Notes under the pieces: generated by a model
What the model saw: only the letters and a program-made list of their open reading frames with translations
The model's database searches: none
What the model was told of the DNA's origin: nothing
NCBI GenBank assembly: GCA_937916515.1
Contig: CALFSX010000337.1
Coordinates: 1 to 53,324, forward strand
Length of the DNA: 53,324 nt
Source of the DNA: an uncultured Planctomycetaceae bacterium
GTDB lineage: Bacteria; Planctomycetota; Planctomycetia; Planctomycetales; Planctomycetaceae
Direction: 5' to 3'
Position numbers and translations under genes: made by a program
Shown here: positions 27,871 through 36,124 of the stretch, piece by piece
How the letters are laid out: every line of letters starts with the position of its first letter
How positions within the stretch are numbered: position 1 is the first letter of the stretch

Positions 27871-28848
27871 ATGGCTCAGTCAACCAACAACAGAAGTCAA
27901 GTCGATCGCCGCGCGTTCGTGAAAGCCATTGGTGGAGTATCTGCTTTGGCAGCATTGGGTGGAGGACGATTGTCGGCTGGTTTATTTGCCGGGCCATCAC
28001 CCAGCAGTGCGGCAGAAACTGCTGTCACTGAATTCTATAAGACACTTTCCGAAAGTCAGAAAGGTCAGATCTGTTTCGGGTTTAATCACCAGTTGAGGAA
28101 CAGGATTAATGCCAACTGGAACATCACCAAGCCTGAAATCGGTGACGATTTTTACACCGACAAACAACGCCAGCTGATCGAACAGATCTTTCGCGGCATG
28201 ACCAGCGAAGATGGTTACAAAACGTTGAAGCACCAGATGGCCGACGATTCCGGCAGTATCAATTCCTACAGCGTGGCCGTGTTCGGCGAACCGGGCAACG
28301 GCGATTTTGAATTTGAATTGACCGGCCGACACCTGACACTGCGAGCCGACGGCAACAGTGTGGACAAGGCGGCATTTGGTGGCCCCATTGTTTACGGACA
28401 TGGTATCGAAGAACCTAAAGAAAACGTCTTCTACAACCAGACCGTTCAAACCAACAAGGTGTTCCAGGCGTTGGATGCAGCTCAGGCTGAAAAAGCTTTG
28501 GTGAAGACAAAGATCCCAGCGGAGACAGCCGTGCAGATTCAGGGGGAAGGCGGAAACTTCCCCGGCATCAGCGTCGCCGATTTGACGTCTGATCAAAAAG
28601 TCCTGGTCGAAGAAACGTTAAGCTTTTTGCTGGCACCTTTCCGTGAAGAAGATCGTGCTGAGGTGATGGAGATCGTCAAAGAAAGCGGCGGCGTTGAAAA
28701 ACTGAACATGGCCTTCTTTCAGAATGGCGATCTGGGTTCCGACAAGGTCTGGGACGTATGGCGTGTAGAAGGGCCATCGTTTGTTTGGCATTTCCGAGGG
28801 GCACCGCACGTTCACGCTTATATCAATATCGGTCATAAGAAAGCATAG
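27871..28848 (+). CDS. Tat-exported protein, DUF3500-like
   Basis: 325 residues with a twin-arginine signal (V-D-R13-R14-A-F-V-K, then a Gly/Ala-rich hydrophobic core). The body has blocks seen in DUF3500 proteins: an FEFELTGRHLTLRADG strand region, a GGPIVYGHG loop, and a final VWRVEGPSFVWHFRGAPHVHAYINIG. The family has no established reaction; conserved His residues in the last block suggest metal binding. The ATG at 27871 has AAAGGTG 10 bases upstream. A strong intrinsic terminator follows 35 bases after the stop, so the transcript ends here. Confidence 0.8.
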   Translation: MAQSTNNRSQVDRRAFVKAIGGVSALAALGGGRLSAGLFAGPSPSSAAETAVTEFYKTLSESQKGQICFGFNHQLRNRINANWNITKPEIGDDFYTDKQRQLIEQIFRGMTSEDGYKTLKHQMADDSGSINSYSVAVFGEPGNGDFEFELTGRHLTLRADGNSVDKAAFGGPIVYGHGIEEPKENVFYNQTVQTNKVFQALDAAQAEKALVKTKIPAETAVQIQGEGGNFPGISVADLTSDQKVLVEETLSFLLAPFREEDRAEVMEIVKESGGVEKLNMAFFQNGDLGSDKVWDVWRVEGPSFVWHFRGAPHVHAYINIGHKKA

Positions 28849-28883
28849 TTCCTCGTAAGAACTGAAGCTGGACGTGTACCAGG

Positions 28884-28910
28884 AAACGGCGACCCATGTG
28901 GTCGCCGTTT
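28884..28910 (+). terminator. Rho-independent terminator
   Basis: AAACGGCGACC (28884-28894) pairs perfectly with GGTCGCCGTTT (28900-28910) around a 5-base loop, followed by T-rich TCGTTTCT. It lies 35 bases after the DUF3500-like gene in the right orientation. Confidence 0.85.
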
Positions 28911-29105
28911 TCGTTTCTGATCGTCGAAAGAAGCGCCTGGTGAAAACAGGTGCTTGGTGCAAGCAAAAGCGTTACTGTGTTTTAGTCTCCGGATTTTCTG
29001 CTTTCGCTTGTGAACTCGTCGGAATTTCGAAACGATGTTGGCATTCTGAAGTGCATCATGATGGTGCAGGCCGTTGTTGAGTTTTTTAAAGTATCAGGTT
29101 CTGAT

Positions 29106-30893
29106 ATGCGATTCGTATTTTTAATGGTGTTCACATTCGTCAGTCATTGTTCTGCAATTGCTGTCGATCTTCCGGATGACGCAAAGCCGCTTCCCGAACT
29201 CAAGCTGGAAACCGGTGTCGCGTATTCGTTGGGCTCTTCCGTAATTATCGAACTGAAGGAAGTCCCTGAAAACGGAAAACTGAATTTGCCTCGGATGGCC
29301 AACGTCGTCGAAAAAGTACGTTGGTTGGGTGACACCAGCGATGCTGTGATGAAACTTGGCTCTGAGATCACAGTGTGGACAGTCGATTTGTCCGAACCTC
29401 CTGCAGGTGAAACACGGTATCTGGAGCTGGTGCTGGACGCCGTTCCTTTGACATTCCATGGAAAGGTGATTGCAGAGTCCGATAAGCACGGAGTGTTCGT
29501 TTTGCCCGCGAAATTCGCAACGACGTTTGGGGAGAAGCTGCGATTTGAACCTCAGCCTCACAAGGACACGATCGGTTATTGGGTAAACGAAAAAGACTAT
29601 GCTGAATGGCACATAAAAAATGCCAGCAGCGGCGTGTACGACGTAGAGATCTTTCAGGGCTGCGGTAAAGGGCAGGGCGGTAGTGATATCGAACTGCAGG
29701 TGGCCGATCAGAAGACAGCTCTGACCGTGTTGGATACAGGACACTTTCAGAACTTCAAATGGCGAAAAATGGGACAGATTGAAATCCCCGCAGGAGACGA
29801 CGTTACCGTTAGGCTGGCCGCCATCAGGAAGGCCAAGAACGCGGTCATGGATTGTCGCGAAATCCGACTGATTCCGGCTAAGAACAACGATCCATCACTG
29901 CGGCAAGCCAGCAGCAACGAAGCCTATCAGGAAAATCCCGGCACAGCTGGCAATGGGAATTTCACGATTGGCCCGGAATACACTATTGATCCCGATCTCA
30001 CGGATCGCGGTAATCCCAAAGGAAAGTATTTTGAATTCTCAATGCCGTTGGCGGACAGCAAGATTTTTCGCGGCGACGATTCGACTCTCGATCGTAGAAA
30101 AGACATTCGAAAAGAACGAAAGATCTTTGTCTATGTGCCAGCCGCTTACAAAGACGGAACCAAGGCACCGATTCTGGTGATTCATGATGGACCTGGCCAG
30201 ATGAATCTGGTGCGCAATGCTCTGGACAATCTGACCATTTCAAAAGATGCTGATCGCAAGTTGCCAGCCTTAATCGCCATCGCCGTTCAGAACGGTGGTA
30301 ACGACAGCAAGGGAAGTCAGCGAGGACTTGAGTACGACACAATGTCGGATCGACTGGCTCGATTTATCAATGATGAAGTTCTGCCAGCCGTGCTGAATAA
30401 CTCAGAAATCAAAGCCGCATATCCGAAGATCGCATTTACGGATAATCCATGGGGCAAGGCAGCGATGGGTTGCAGTTCTGGCGGAGCTGCCGCTTTAACG
30501 ATGGGCTGGTTTCGTCCTGATTTGTTTCGCCGCCTGATTACCTATTCTGGAACATTCGTCGATCAACAGGACGACGACGCTGCCGAAGAAGCCGCGTATC
30601 CGTTGGGTGCGTGGGAGTATCATTCCAGCATGAAGCTGATTGAGAACAGCGAAAAGAAGTCGCTACGAATCTTCACTCACGTGTCCGAATTCGATAACCG
30701 AGCGAAAGATCCGGAAGAAACTTACCACAACTGGGTGATGGCCAATGAGCGAACCGCTGATGCGCTCAAGGCGAAGGGTTACGACTATCGGTACGTTTAC
30801 AGCAAAGCGACTCGCCACTGTGACGGCAAAGTCTTCCAGCAAACTCTTGCGGACACACTTGTGTGGATGTGGCAAGGCTATCACGAAGAATAG
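29106..30893 (+). CDS. Secreted carbohydrate esterase with N-terminal jelly-roll-like domain
   Basis: 595 residues with a signal peptide (MRFVFLMVFTFVSHCSA). Residues about 30-140 form a beta-rich domain. Residues about 155-265 (IGYWVNEKDYAEWHI to VMDCREIRLIP) resemble a carbohydrate-binding jelly roll. The C-terminal part is a PF00756-type esterase: IFVYVPAAYKDGTKAPILVIHDG, an LEYDTMSDRLARFINDEVLP block, the nucleophile elbow G455-C-S457-S-G459, and a terminal TRHCDGK with the likely catalytic His. It is clearly related to the two esterase domains of the fusion protein encoded at 36125-38830. Ester-linked substituents on polysaccharide are the likely substrate. A GTG at 29010 is in frame, but the ATG at 29106 begins the signal peptide. 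Confidence 0.88.
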   Translation: MRFVFLMVFTFVSHCSAIAVDLPDDAKPLPELKLETGVAYSLGSSVIIELKEVPENGKLNLPRMANVVEKVRWLGDTSDAVMKLGSEITVWTVDLSEPPAGETRYLELVLDAVPLTFHGKVIAESDKHGVFVLPAKFATTFGEKLRFEPQPHKDTIGYWVNEKDYAEWHIKNASSGVYDVEIFQGCGKGQGGSDIELQVADQKTALTVLDTGHFQNFKWRKMGQIEIPAGDDVTVRLAAIRKAKNAVMDCREIRLIPAKNNDPSLRQASSNEAYQENPGTAGNGNFTIGPEYTIDPDLTDRGNPKGKYFEFSMPLADSKIFRGDDSTLDRRKDIRKERKIFVYVPAAYKDGTKAPILVIHDGPGQMNLVRNALDNLTISKDADRKLPALIAIAVQNGGNDSKGSQRGLEYDTMSDRLARFINDEVLPAVLNNSEIKAAYPKIAFTDNPWGKAAMGCSSGGAAALTMGWFRPDLFRRLITYSGTFVDQQDDDAAEEAAYPLGAWEYHSSMKLIENSEKKSLRIFTHVSEFDNRAKDPEETYHNWVMANERTADALKAKGYDYRYVYSKATRHCDGKVFQQTLADTLVWMWQGYHEE

Positions 30894-30980
30894 TAAACGC
30901 TTCTTCACTTAGTGCCCCTGTTCCAACAGTTGGATCAGGGACTTCGGGTTTGCAGATGAGTTCGCTTTTGAATAAGTAGA

Positions 30981-31028
30981 ACGGACTTCCAGTCCTTACC
31001 TCGTCTGATGGACGGACTGGAAGTCCGT
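30981..31028. repeat. Perfect 15-base inverted repeat of the GGACTGGAAGTCC family
   Basis: ACGGACTTCCAGTCC (30981-30995) and GGACTGGAAGTCCGT (31014-31028) are exact reverse complements with an 18-base loop. It sits between two convergent genes, so it may serve as a bidirectional 3' hairpin. Confidence 0.65.
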
Positions 31029-31079
31029 CCATGATGAGTTTTTTGTACCTTCTCGGAAAGCCCAACGACGACAAGCGAT

Positions 31080-34000
31080 TTACTCAGTCCGATGAATCGT
31101 GTTGTGGATGACTCGTTCAAAGTCCTCGCCATCGGCAGACTTCAGGCGGCATGAAATTTCCATGCACCATGTCTTCGCAAGCTCCGGGATCGTCAATGTA
31201 ACGGCTTTGTGGTCCGCTGAAAGTTCGGCCCCTGTTACCTGAATTTCGTGTTCATCAAAGTGCTTCGACCCGTAGTTTGCAGACCGTTGCAACGACCAGA
31301 CTTTAATCGTGTAGCTGTCGACTCGGGTTGCCTGCGCTGCATCCAGCGGGTCGGAGAATGAAACCTTCAACTGCTTGCCGCTGGCGTTAAGTCCGATTGG
31401 CATGTTCGACGGTCGCCCCGTGTACCGCACGCGATAGAAGCCGCCTTCCTGAGCCTGTTGACTGCTGCCCCACGCAAACATGCCGGATAGGTATAGTCCG
31501 TCATCAAACGGACTGATGCGTCCTCTGGCGATTCCCGTTGGGAACTGTGGAATCGGCAACTGACACATGCCACCCTGCATCTGGCCGCCAATGTTTTCAT
31601 GCGGAACGATGTAAACCTTTCCGTAACCGTAAGACAGGTTCAGCAGGCTGCCATTCAATGGCCCCCAGGCTTCGTTGTTGATCCACATCAGTTCGGCTGG
31701 TGAACGGTCGAAGGCGTTGGTGATCCAGCACAACGGTTGTTCCATGGCATCATCAGCTTCATTCGTTACGTCGTGATAGCCAAACATGTTGCCATAGAAG
31801 CCTCCTTCTCTAACCCAGTTAATTCGGTTCTTTGGATTCCAGTGTCCTTCCTGGTCGGTCACAATGAATGAACCGTCCGGGTTCAGGCAGACTCCGTTGG
31901 CCGCGCGAAATCCGTTGGCCACGATCTCTGTTCGAGAACCATCGGAAGGTATTCTTAACAATGTTCCGTGATGTGGAACGAGGGCTTTCAAGGCATGCCG
32001 AGCAGACTTCGCGTAATAGAAGTTCCCGATTTCATCCTGCTGCAGTCCCATCGCAAATTCATGGAAGTGCTCAGTCACCTGATGATCGTTGTTAAAACAT
32101 TCGTAGAAATCTGTTTCGCCATCGCCGTTGCGATCTCGAAGAATTACCAGTTGATCACGGCAGGTCACATAGATGTCGTCTGCCACAACTTTCGCGCCCA
32201 GTGGCTGAAACAGGCCGGACGCAATTCGACGCCACTTTAGCTGAGGCACCATATCTGATTTTTGCGTGTCTGATGTTTGCGCGGTGTCTTTCGTGTTGAG
32301 CGACTTCAGCCCACTGACCATCCAGATGTCGCCGTCCCACGAAGATACGGCAACGCGGTCACCGTCTGCCAGAAAATCGTGTCCGGTTAATCGAACTCGA
32401 GCCAGCCAGGGATTCGCAATAGGAGTTGACAGAACGTCAACAGCAAACGGGCCCTCGTCCGCCCCGATGATCTGTGCCGTGGTCACAATTTCCGGCCATC
32501 GCAAAGGACTGCTTTGCTGAATTCGATCACTAAGATCATCAACCTTAATTTGATCTTCGATTCTGGCAACCAGCAGTTTCAGTTGTTCGGCGGTTTGTTC
32601 ACCAGCGACGTTCGCGGTCCAGACAACCATATTTCGCTTGCTGCTTCCGGCTGGAATGCTAAGACAGATGCGGTTGCCTTGCTGTACGAGTTTGGCTCCA
32701 TCGCAGTCACCGACAATTCCCGCCACAATGTTGCTTTGGCCGGGGATGTCTGTGCCTCGGACAACAGTTGCAGCGTGTTTGTCCGATTTTGAACTGGAAA
32801 CAATGCCATTGTCGAGTTGACCCGTCAGGTCCCATGCAGCGGTCACTTTGCTGTCTTGTAACTTGCCTTCAGCAGCTTTCTGAATTTCCTCAACCGTCCG
32901 TTCGGTCTGATAAAAAGCGACCGACGCCATCTCACCCGTGAAGTGACTTTTGGCAGGGAAATTCTCTGCCGAATAACCAATCTTGACGACGTGGTCTGTT
33001 ACGGCATTCTTCGGAGCCAGCTTGCCGCCACCGTTTTGTTTTCCGTCGATGTAGAAGGTGGCGTTTGCGTTTTTCTGATTCCAGGTGAGCGCCACATCGT
33101 GCCATTTGCCGTCGTTAACCTTGCGTTTTGACTGGACAGCGCCAACCCAGCCAATGTCGTAACACAACTTACCGTCGCGGACAAAGAATGACTTGCCGTC
33201 GGGTACCCATGGTCCGTCAGTGTTGGATTTGCAGAAGATCGTCCCGCCTTCGGTGGTGCGAATCTTTGCGGTGATGGTGAAACTGGCTGTTGACATGTCG
33301 AACGCACTTCCGTCCGTGACTACCAAATGTGTGGCCCCATTGAAGTCGATTGAATCTGCAGCCTGTGCTGCTTCAGCATCTGTTAACATGGCCGCACTGT
33401 GATCTGTCAGCGGCACAAACGAAACGGATTCCTGTGGGTGCGTGGCCACCAGAGCCAGCAGCGGTTGATCTCGTTCGCCAAGTTGCATCGTGCGAGAAAA
33501 CACTTGAACCGTTTCGTTATCGACCTCGGCCAGTTCCAGGTGCCCCAGTCGTTCCAAGATCGGAGTTTTGGCAACCGTGTACTCAACGATCGTCTGGTCG
33601 CCGATCGTGTGCAGGCCACGATACTTCGCCCACGCCCGAGGCAAGGGGCCGTATCGGCGTTCGTCACGCCCGACGACTCGCTGATTGTCCTCAAACAGGC
33701 CGGTTTCCGGATTGGCCCAGCCCGGTCCCGTTGGGTTTGTGAATTGAACATCACCAACGACTCGGGGATGTGTTCCATGGCGTCCATCAAAGTGGATTCC
33801 CTGCCAGTTGATAAATCCCGATTCTTTTGAGTTTGGTGTTCGAGTCCATGCGCCGGCAAGTCTCATGGTGTCGTGGTCGAAGACGGCCCATGCGTTTCCT
33901 TTTGAAACTCCGCCGGGGCCGGCATCGAGCCTGACTGCGATACCCTTGTAGGCAAAGTTGCTGCCATCGGAACCAAATTCAAACGTATTCACCATTGACG

Positions 34001-35036
34001 GACCGTAGTTCATGTCGGACCACGGAGCGTAATCGATAGGTTCGGGACCGAACGTGTTTCCTTTGGGAAGTGAGTCGAGGTAGTCCTTCGTGACTTCGAG
34101 ATACTGGCCTGGATTCGCATCCTTCACATAGCTTTCGCGGATGTAGTGTACGGCGTCGTATTTTTGTTGTGGGACCATCCACGTTTGCGGAACCATCAGA
34201 CCGAAACCGTGGGTCAGGGTTTTATACATGGTGTAAGGATCACTGCCGTTGCGAAACCTGCCTTCTGCAAATCGCAAAGCGGTTGGCAGTGATCCTGCGA
34301 CTTCTTTGTTTCCATGGCAGTTGATGCACAGCCGGTTGTAGATTTCTTCGCCGCGATCGAACGCCTTGTCGTTAAGAGAAGCGATCAAGCCAGCGTGGTC
34401 GACTCGCTGTTCGTATTCCGGCAACTGCAGGGTGATGGTTCCCGGAGGCGGCTGAAGCCTGCGAGCTGCCACAAGGCCACCGTCTTTGAGTTCAAACACA
34501 TATCGCAGCAAATCCAGAAACTGCTGGCGGTCACCAAGTTGATTTACAATACCGCTGGGCATGATGGACAGTTTGCTGTTGACGACCTCGTCGATGTCAT
34601 CACGAGCGATCGTCACTCGCTCTCCGTTGCGAGCGGGATCCCGCAGAACTAATCCTGTATCATCGTTGCTGACCAATAATCCGACTGTGCTTCGCCCGTC
34701 CGTTGTCACGACCGTCACCGATTCGTAACCCTTCCGAATATCGGCAGACGGCTTCAGGATTGACGCGACGACATAGTCATCTGACGCCGTCTTTTGCTCT
34801 CCCAGTTTTGTGAGATCCGGGCCCAACGAGTTGCTGCTGCCATCCACGGCATGGCACTTCACGCAGCCAACGTGTACCTGATGAAACAGAATCGCCCCTC
34901 GCCGCGCGTCTCCCTTATCCCGAGCCTCAACAGCCAGAGAACTCGCCGGAGCATCGGCAAGCTCCAACTCCAAAGTCTGGCTGCTCGCCACAGACGGAAA
35001 CACACTCAAATAGGCAAGAATGATCAAGTAACGCAT
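31080..35036 (-). CDS. Multidomain exported protein: two cytochrome c domains, LamG domain and beta-propeller
   Basis: 1,318 residues. After a signal peptide (1-19) a first c-type haem site C58-V-K-C-H62 sits in a PVC-type haem-binding domain that includes SILKPSADIRKGYESV, a sequence common to planctomycete haem proteins. A second cytochrome domain has C237-I-N-C-H241. Residues about 300-540 are a beta-rich region. A LamG/concanavalin-like domain spans about 555-700 (FTITAKIRT, WHDVALTWN, FYIDGK). A glucose/sorbosone-dehydrogenase-like propeller spans about 875-1220 (DGDIWMVSGL, GNFYYAKSARH, NGVCLNPDGSFIVTDQEG). The combination suggests extracytoplasmic sugar binding or oxidation coupled to electron transfer. 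The ATG at 35036 begins the signal peptide; 45 in-frame codons upstream of it show no signal. Confidence 0.88.
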   Translation of the reverse strand: MRYLIILAYLSVFPSVASSQTLELELADAPASSLAVEARDKGDARRGAILFHQVHVGCVKCHAVDGSSNSLGPDLTKLGEQKTASDDYVVASILKPSADIRKGYESVTVVTTDGRSTVGLLVSNDDTGLVLRDPARNGERVTIARDDIDEVVNSKLSIMPSGIVNQLGDRQQFLDLLRYVFELKDGGLVAARRLQPPPGTITLQLPEYEQRVDHAGLIASLNDKAFDRGEEIYNRLCINCHGNKEVAGSLPTALRFAEGRFRNGSDPYTMYKTLTHGFGLMVPQTWMVPQQKYDAVHYIRESYVKDANPGQYLEVTKDYLDSLPKGNTFGPEPIDYAPWSDMNYGPSMVNTFEFGSDGSNFAYKGIAVRLDAGPGGVSKGNAWAVFDHDTMRLAGAWTRTPNSKESGFINWQGIHFDGRHGTHPRVVGDVQFTNPTGPGWANPETGLFEDNQRVVGRDERRYGPLPRAWAKYRGLHTIGDQTIVEYTVAKTPILERLGHLELAEVDNETVQVFSRTMQLGERDQPLLALVATHPQESVSFVPLTDHSAAMLTDAEAAQAADSIDFNGATHLVVTDGSAFDMSTASFTITAKIRTTEGGTIFCKSNTDGPWVPDGKSFFVRDGKLCYDIGWVGAVQSKRKVNDGKWHDVALTWNQKNANATFYIDGKQNGGGKLAPKNAVTDHVVKIGYSAENFPAKSHFTGEMASVAFYQTERTVEEIQKAAEGKLQDSKVTAAWDLTGQLDNGIVSSSKSDKHAATVVRGTDIPGQSNIVAGIVGDCDGAKLVQQGNRICLSIPAGSSKRNMVVWTANVAGEQTAEQLKLLVARIEDQIKVDDLSDRIQQSSPLRWPEIVTTAQIIGADEGPFAVDVLSTPIANPWLARVRLTGHDFLADGDRVAVSSWDGDIWMVSGLKSLNTKDTAQTSDTQKSDMVPQLKWRRIASGLFQPLGAKVVADDIYVTCRDQLVILRDRNGDGETDFYECFNNDHQVTEHFHEFAMGLQQDEIGNFYYAKSARHALKALVPHHGTLLRIPSDGSRTEIVANGFRAANGVCLNPDGSFIVTDQEGHWNPKNRINWVREGGFYGNMFGYHDVTNEADDAMEQPLCWITNAFDRSPAELMWINNEAWGPLNGSLLNLSYGYGKVYIVPHENIGGQMQGGMCQLPIPQFPTGIARGRISPFDDGLYLSGMFAWGSSQQAQEGGFYRVRYTGRPSNMPIGLNASGKQLKVSFSDPLDAAQATRVDSYTIKVWSLQRSANYGSKHFDEHEIQVTGAELSADHKAVTLTIPELAKTWCMEISCRLKSADGEDFERVIHNTIHRTE

Positions 35037-35174
35037 CGGAATTCGCTCTGCTTCAGGACATGGAATGCAGACAGGATGGCGAAAACCCCCGTTGCATTCA
35101 ATCCGCTGACGTTCATTGCGCGCAGAGTGGCCCGAATCCGACGGCGGTAACAGGGCTGAATTCGTGCACACACG

Positions 35175-36047
35175 CTACGTACTGAGATCCGTGTCATCCC
35201 AGCTAACTCCGTCTGAAATCGCCCACGTCAACCCATGGCGGCGTTCGTGAATCGCACCGCCATCTCGCACGGGGTGAAACACGGCAGGAACAGAATCAGT
35301 TGCCCCGGTTTGTGCTGAGCGAACAGCGTTGTGCGAACAGTAAAAGGTGTCCTCAAGTTCCAGAACTTCGTTGAGCGTTCGAGGCTTCGCTTTGGAGACA
35401 AGGTCTTCAATCGAGGAGTCCAGGTTGGGCAAAAAATCGAAAATGATGGCCTCTGTGACATCCTCGGGCAGCTGGCCCGACATTGGTTCAGGTGGCGTTT
35501 CGTATCCCAGCAGCCAGCAAAGCGCCCACATGTTTTCCAGTCGCCACCCGACCGTGTTGCCATGTTGCGCCAATGCTTGCTGACGCGGCATTAAAATGAT
35601 TGTCAGTTCTGTTGGTGTCAGATGCTTTTTAAGCCCATTTCTTTCGACGTAGCCCATTAGACGATCTGAGGCAACGGCCGATTCTGGTGCGGATGCCCAA
35701 ATGAACAACGCCTTCAACGCCATAACTCGCAGCGCGATGTCGCGAGGTGAACGCAACTTCGCAGACACAGCGGCTCGATGATGCAGCGTCGGAAGAGACT
35801 CGGCCGCATGAAACCCGCCAGCTGCCAGTCTGGCCAGAGACAGTTTGCGAATCCGCCGCCCTTCCGAGTCGGCACTCGTTGGGTTCTTTATCGTCGGATC
35901 ATCAGCCGGGGAATTCAGTGTGATTGTCGCAGCTGGCTTCACTGGTTTGAATTCCTCTCCGTTTTGTGGCTCTTTTTGGCAACCTATGACCAGCAGAAAA
36001 AAGCCAGGCAACATGAGTGGGCTGATGTGTTCAGCTAAATAATTCAT
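35175..36047 (-). CDS. DUF4272-family lipoprotein
   Basis: 290 residues. The N-terminus is a lipoprotein signal with lipobox LVIGC (Cys at about 23), so it is probably tethered to a membrane. The body shows DUF4272 landmarks: a GWRLENMWALCWLLGY helix, a preceding RDIALRVMALKALF helix, and a terminal ERRHGLTWAI block. DUF4272 proteins have no known reaction and are usually cytoplasmic, which makes the lipobox notable. It ends 138 bases upstream of the cytochrome/LamG gene and begins 77 bases after the esterase fusion on the same strand, so the three may form one transcription unit. Confidence 0.8.
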   Translation of the reverse strand: MNYLAEHISPLMLPGFFLLVIGCQKEPQNGEEFKPVKPAATITLNSPADDPTIKNPTSADSEGRRIRKLSLARLAAGGFHAAESLPTLHHRAAVSAKLRSPRDIALRVMALKALFIWASAPESAVASDRLMGYVERNGLKKHLTPTELTIILMPRQQALAQHGNTVGWRLENMWALCWLLGYETPPEPMSGQLPEDVTEAIIFDFLPNLDSSIEDLVSKAKPRTLNEVLELEDTFYCSHNAVRSAQTGATDSVPAVFHPVRDGGAIHERRHGLTWAISDGVSWDDTDLST

Positions 36048-36124
36048 CGATGCACTCCGTTTGGAACGCCAACGCGGGCAACCTTAAAGACGAGCAAATT
36101 GGCCAGGAACTCCCAATGGGAGAT

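Noticed and set aside
30916-30940. Intrinsic terminator after the esterase gene
   Set aside because: CCCTG and CAGGG arms are short with an internal bulge and there is no T-run, so it was not called.
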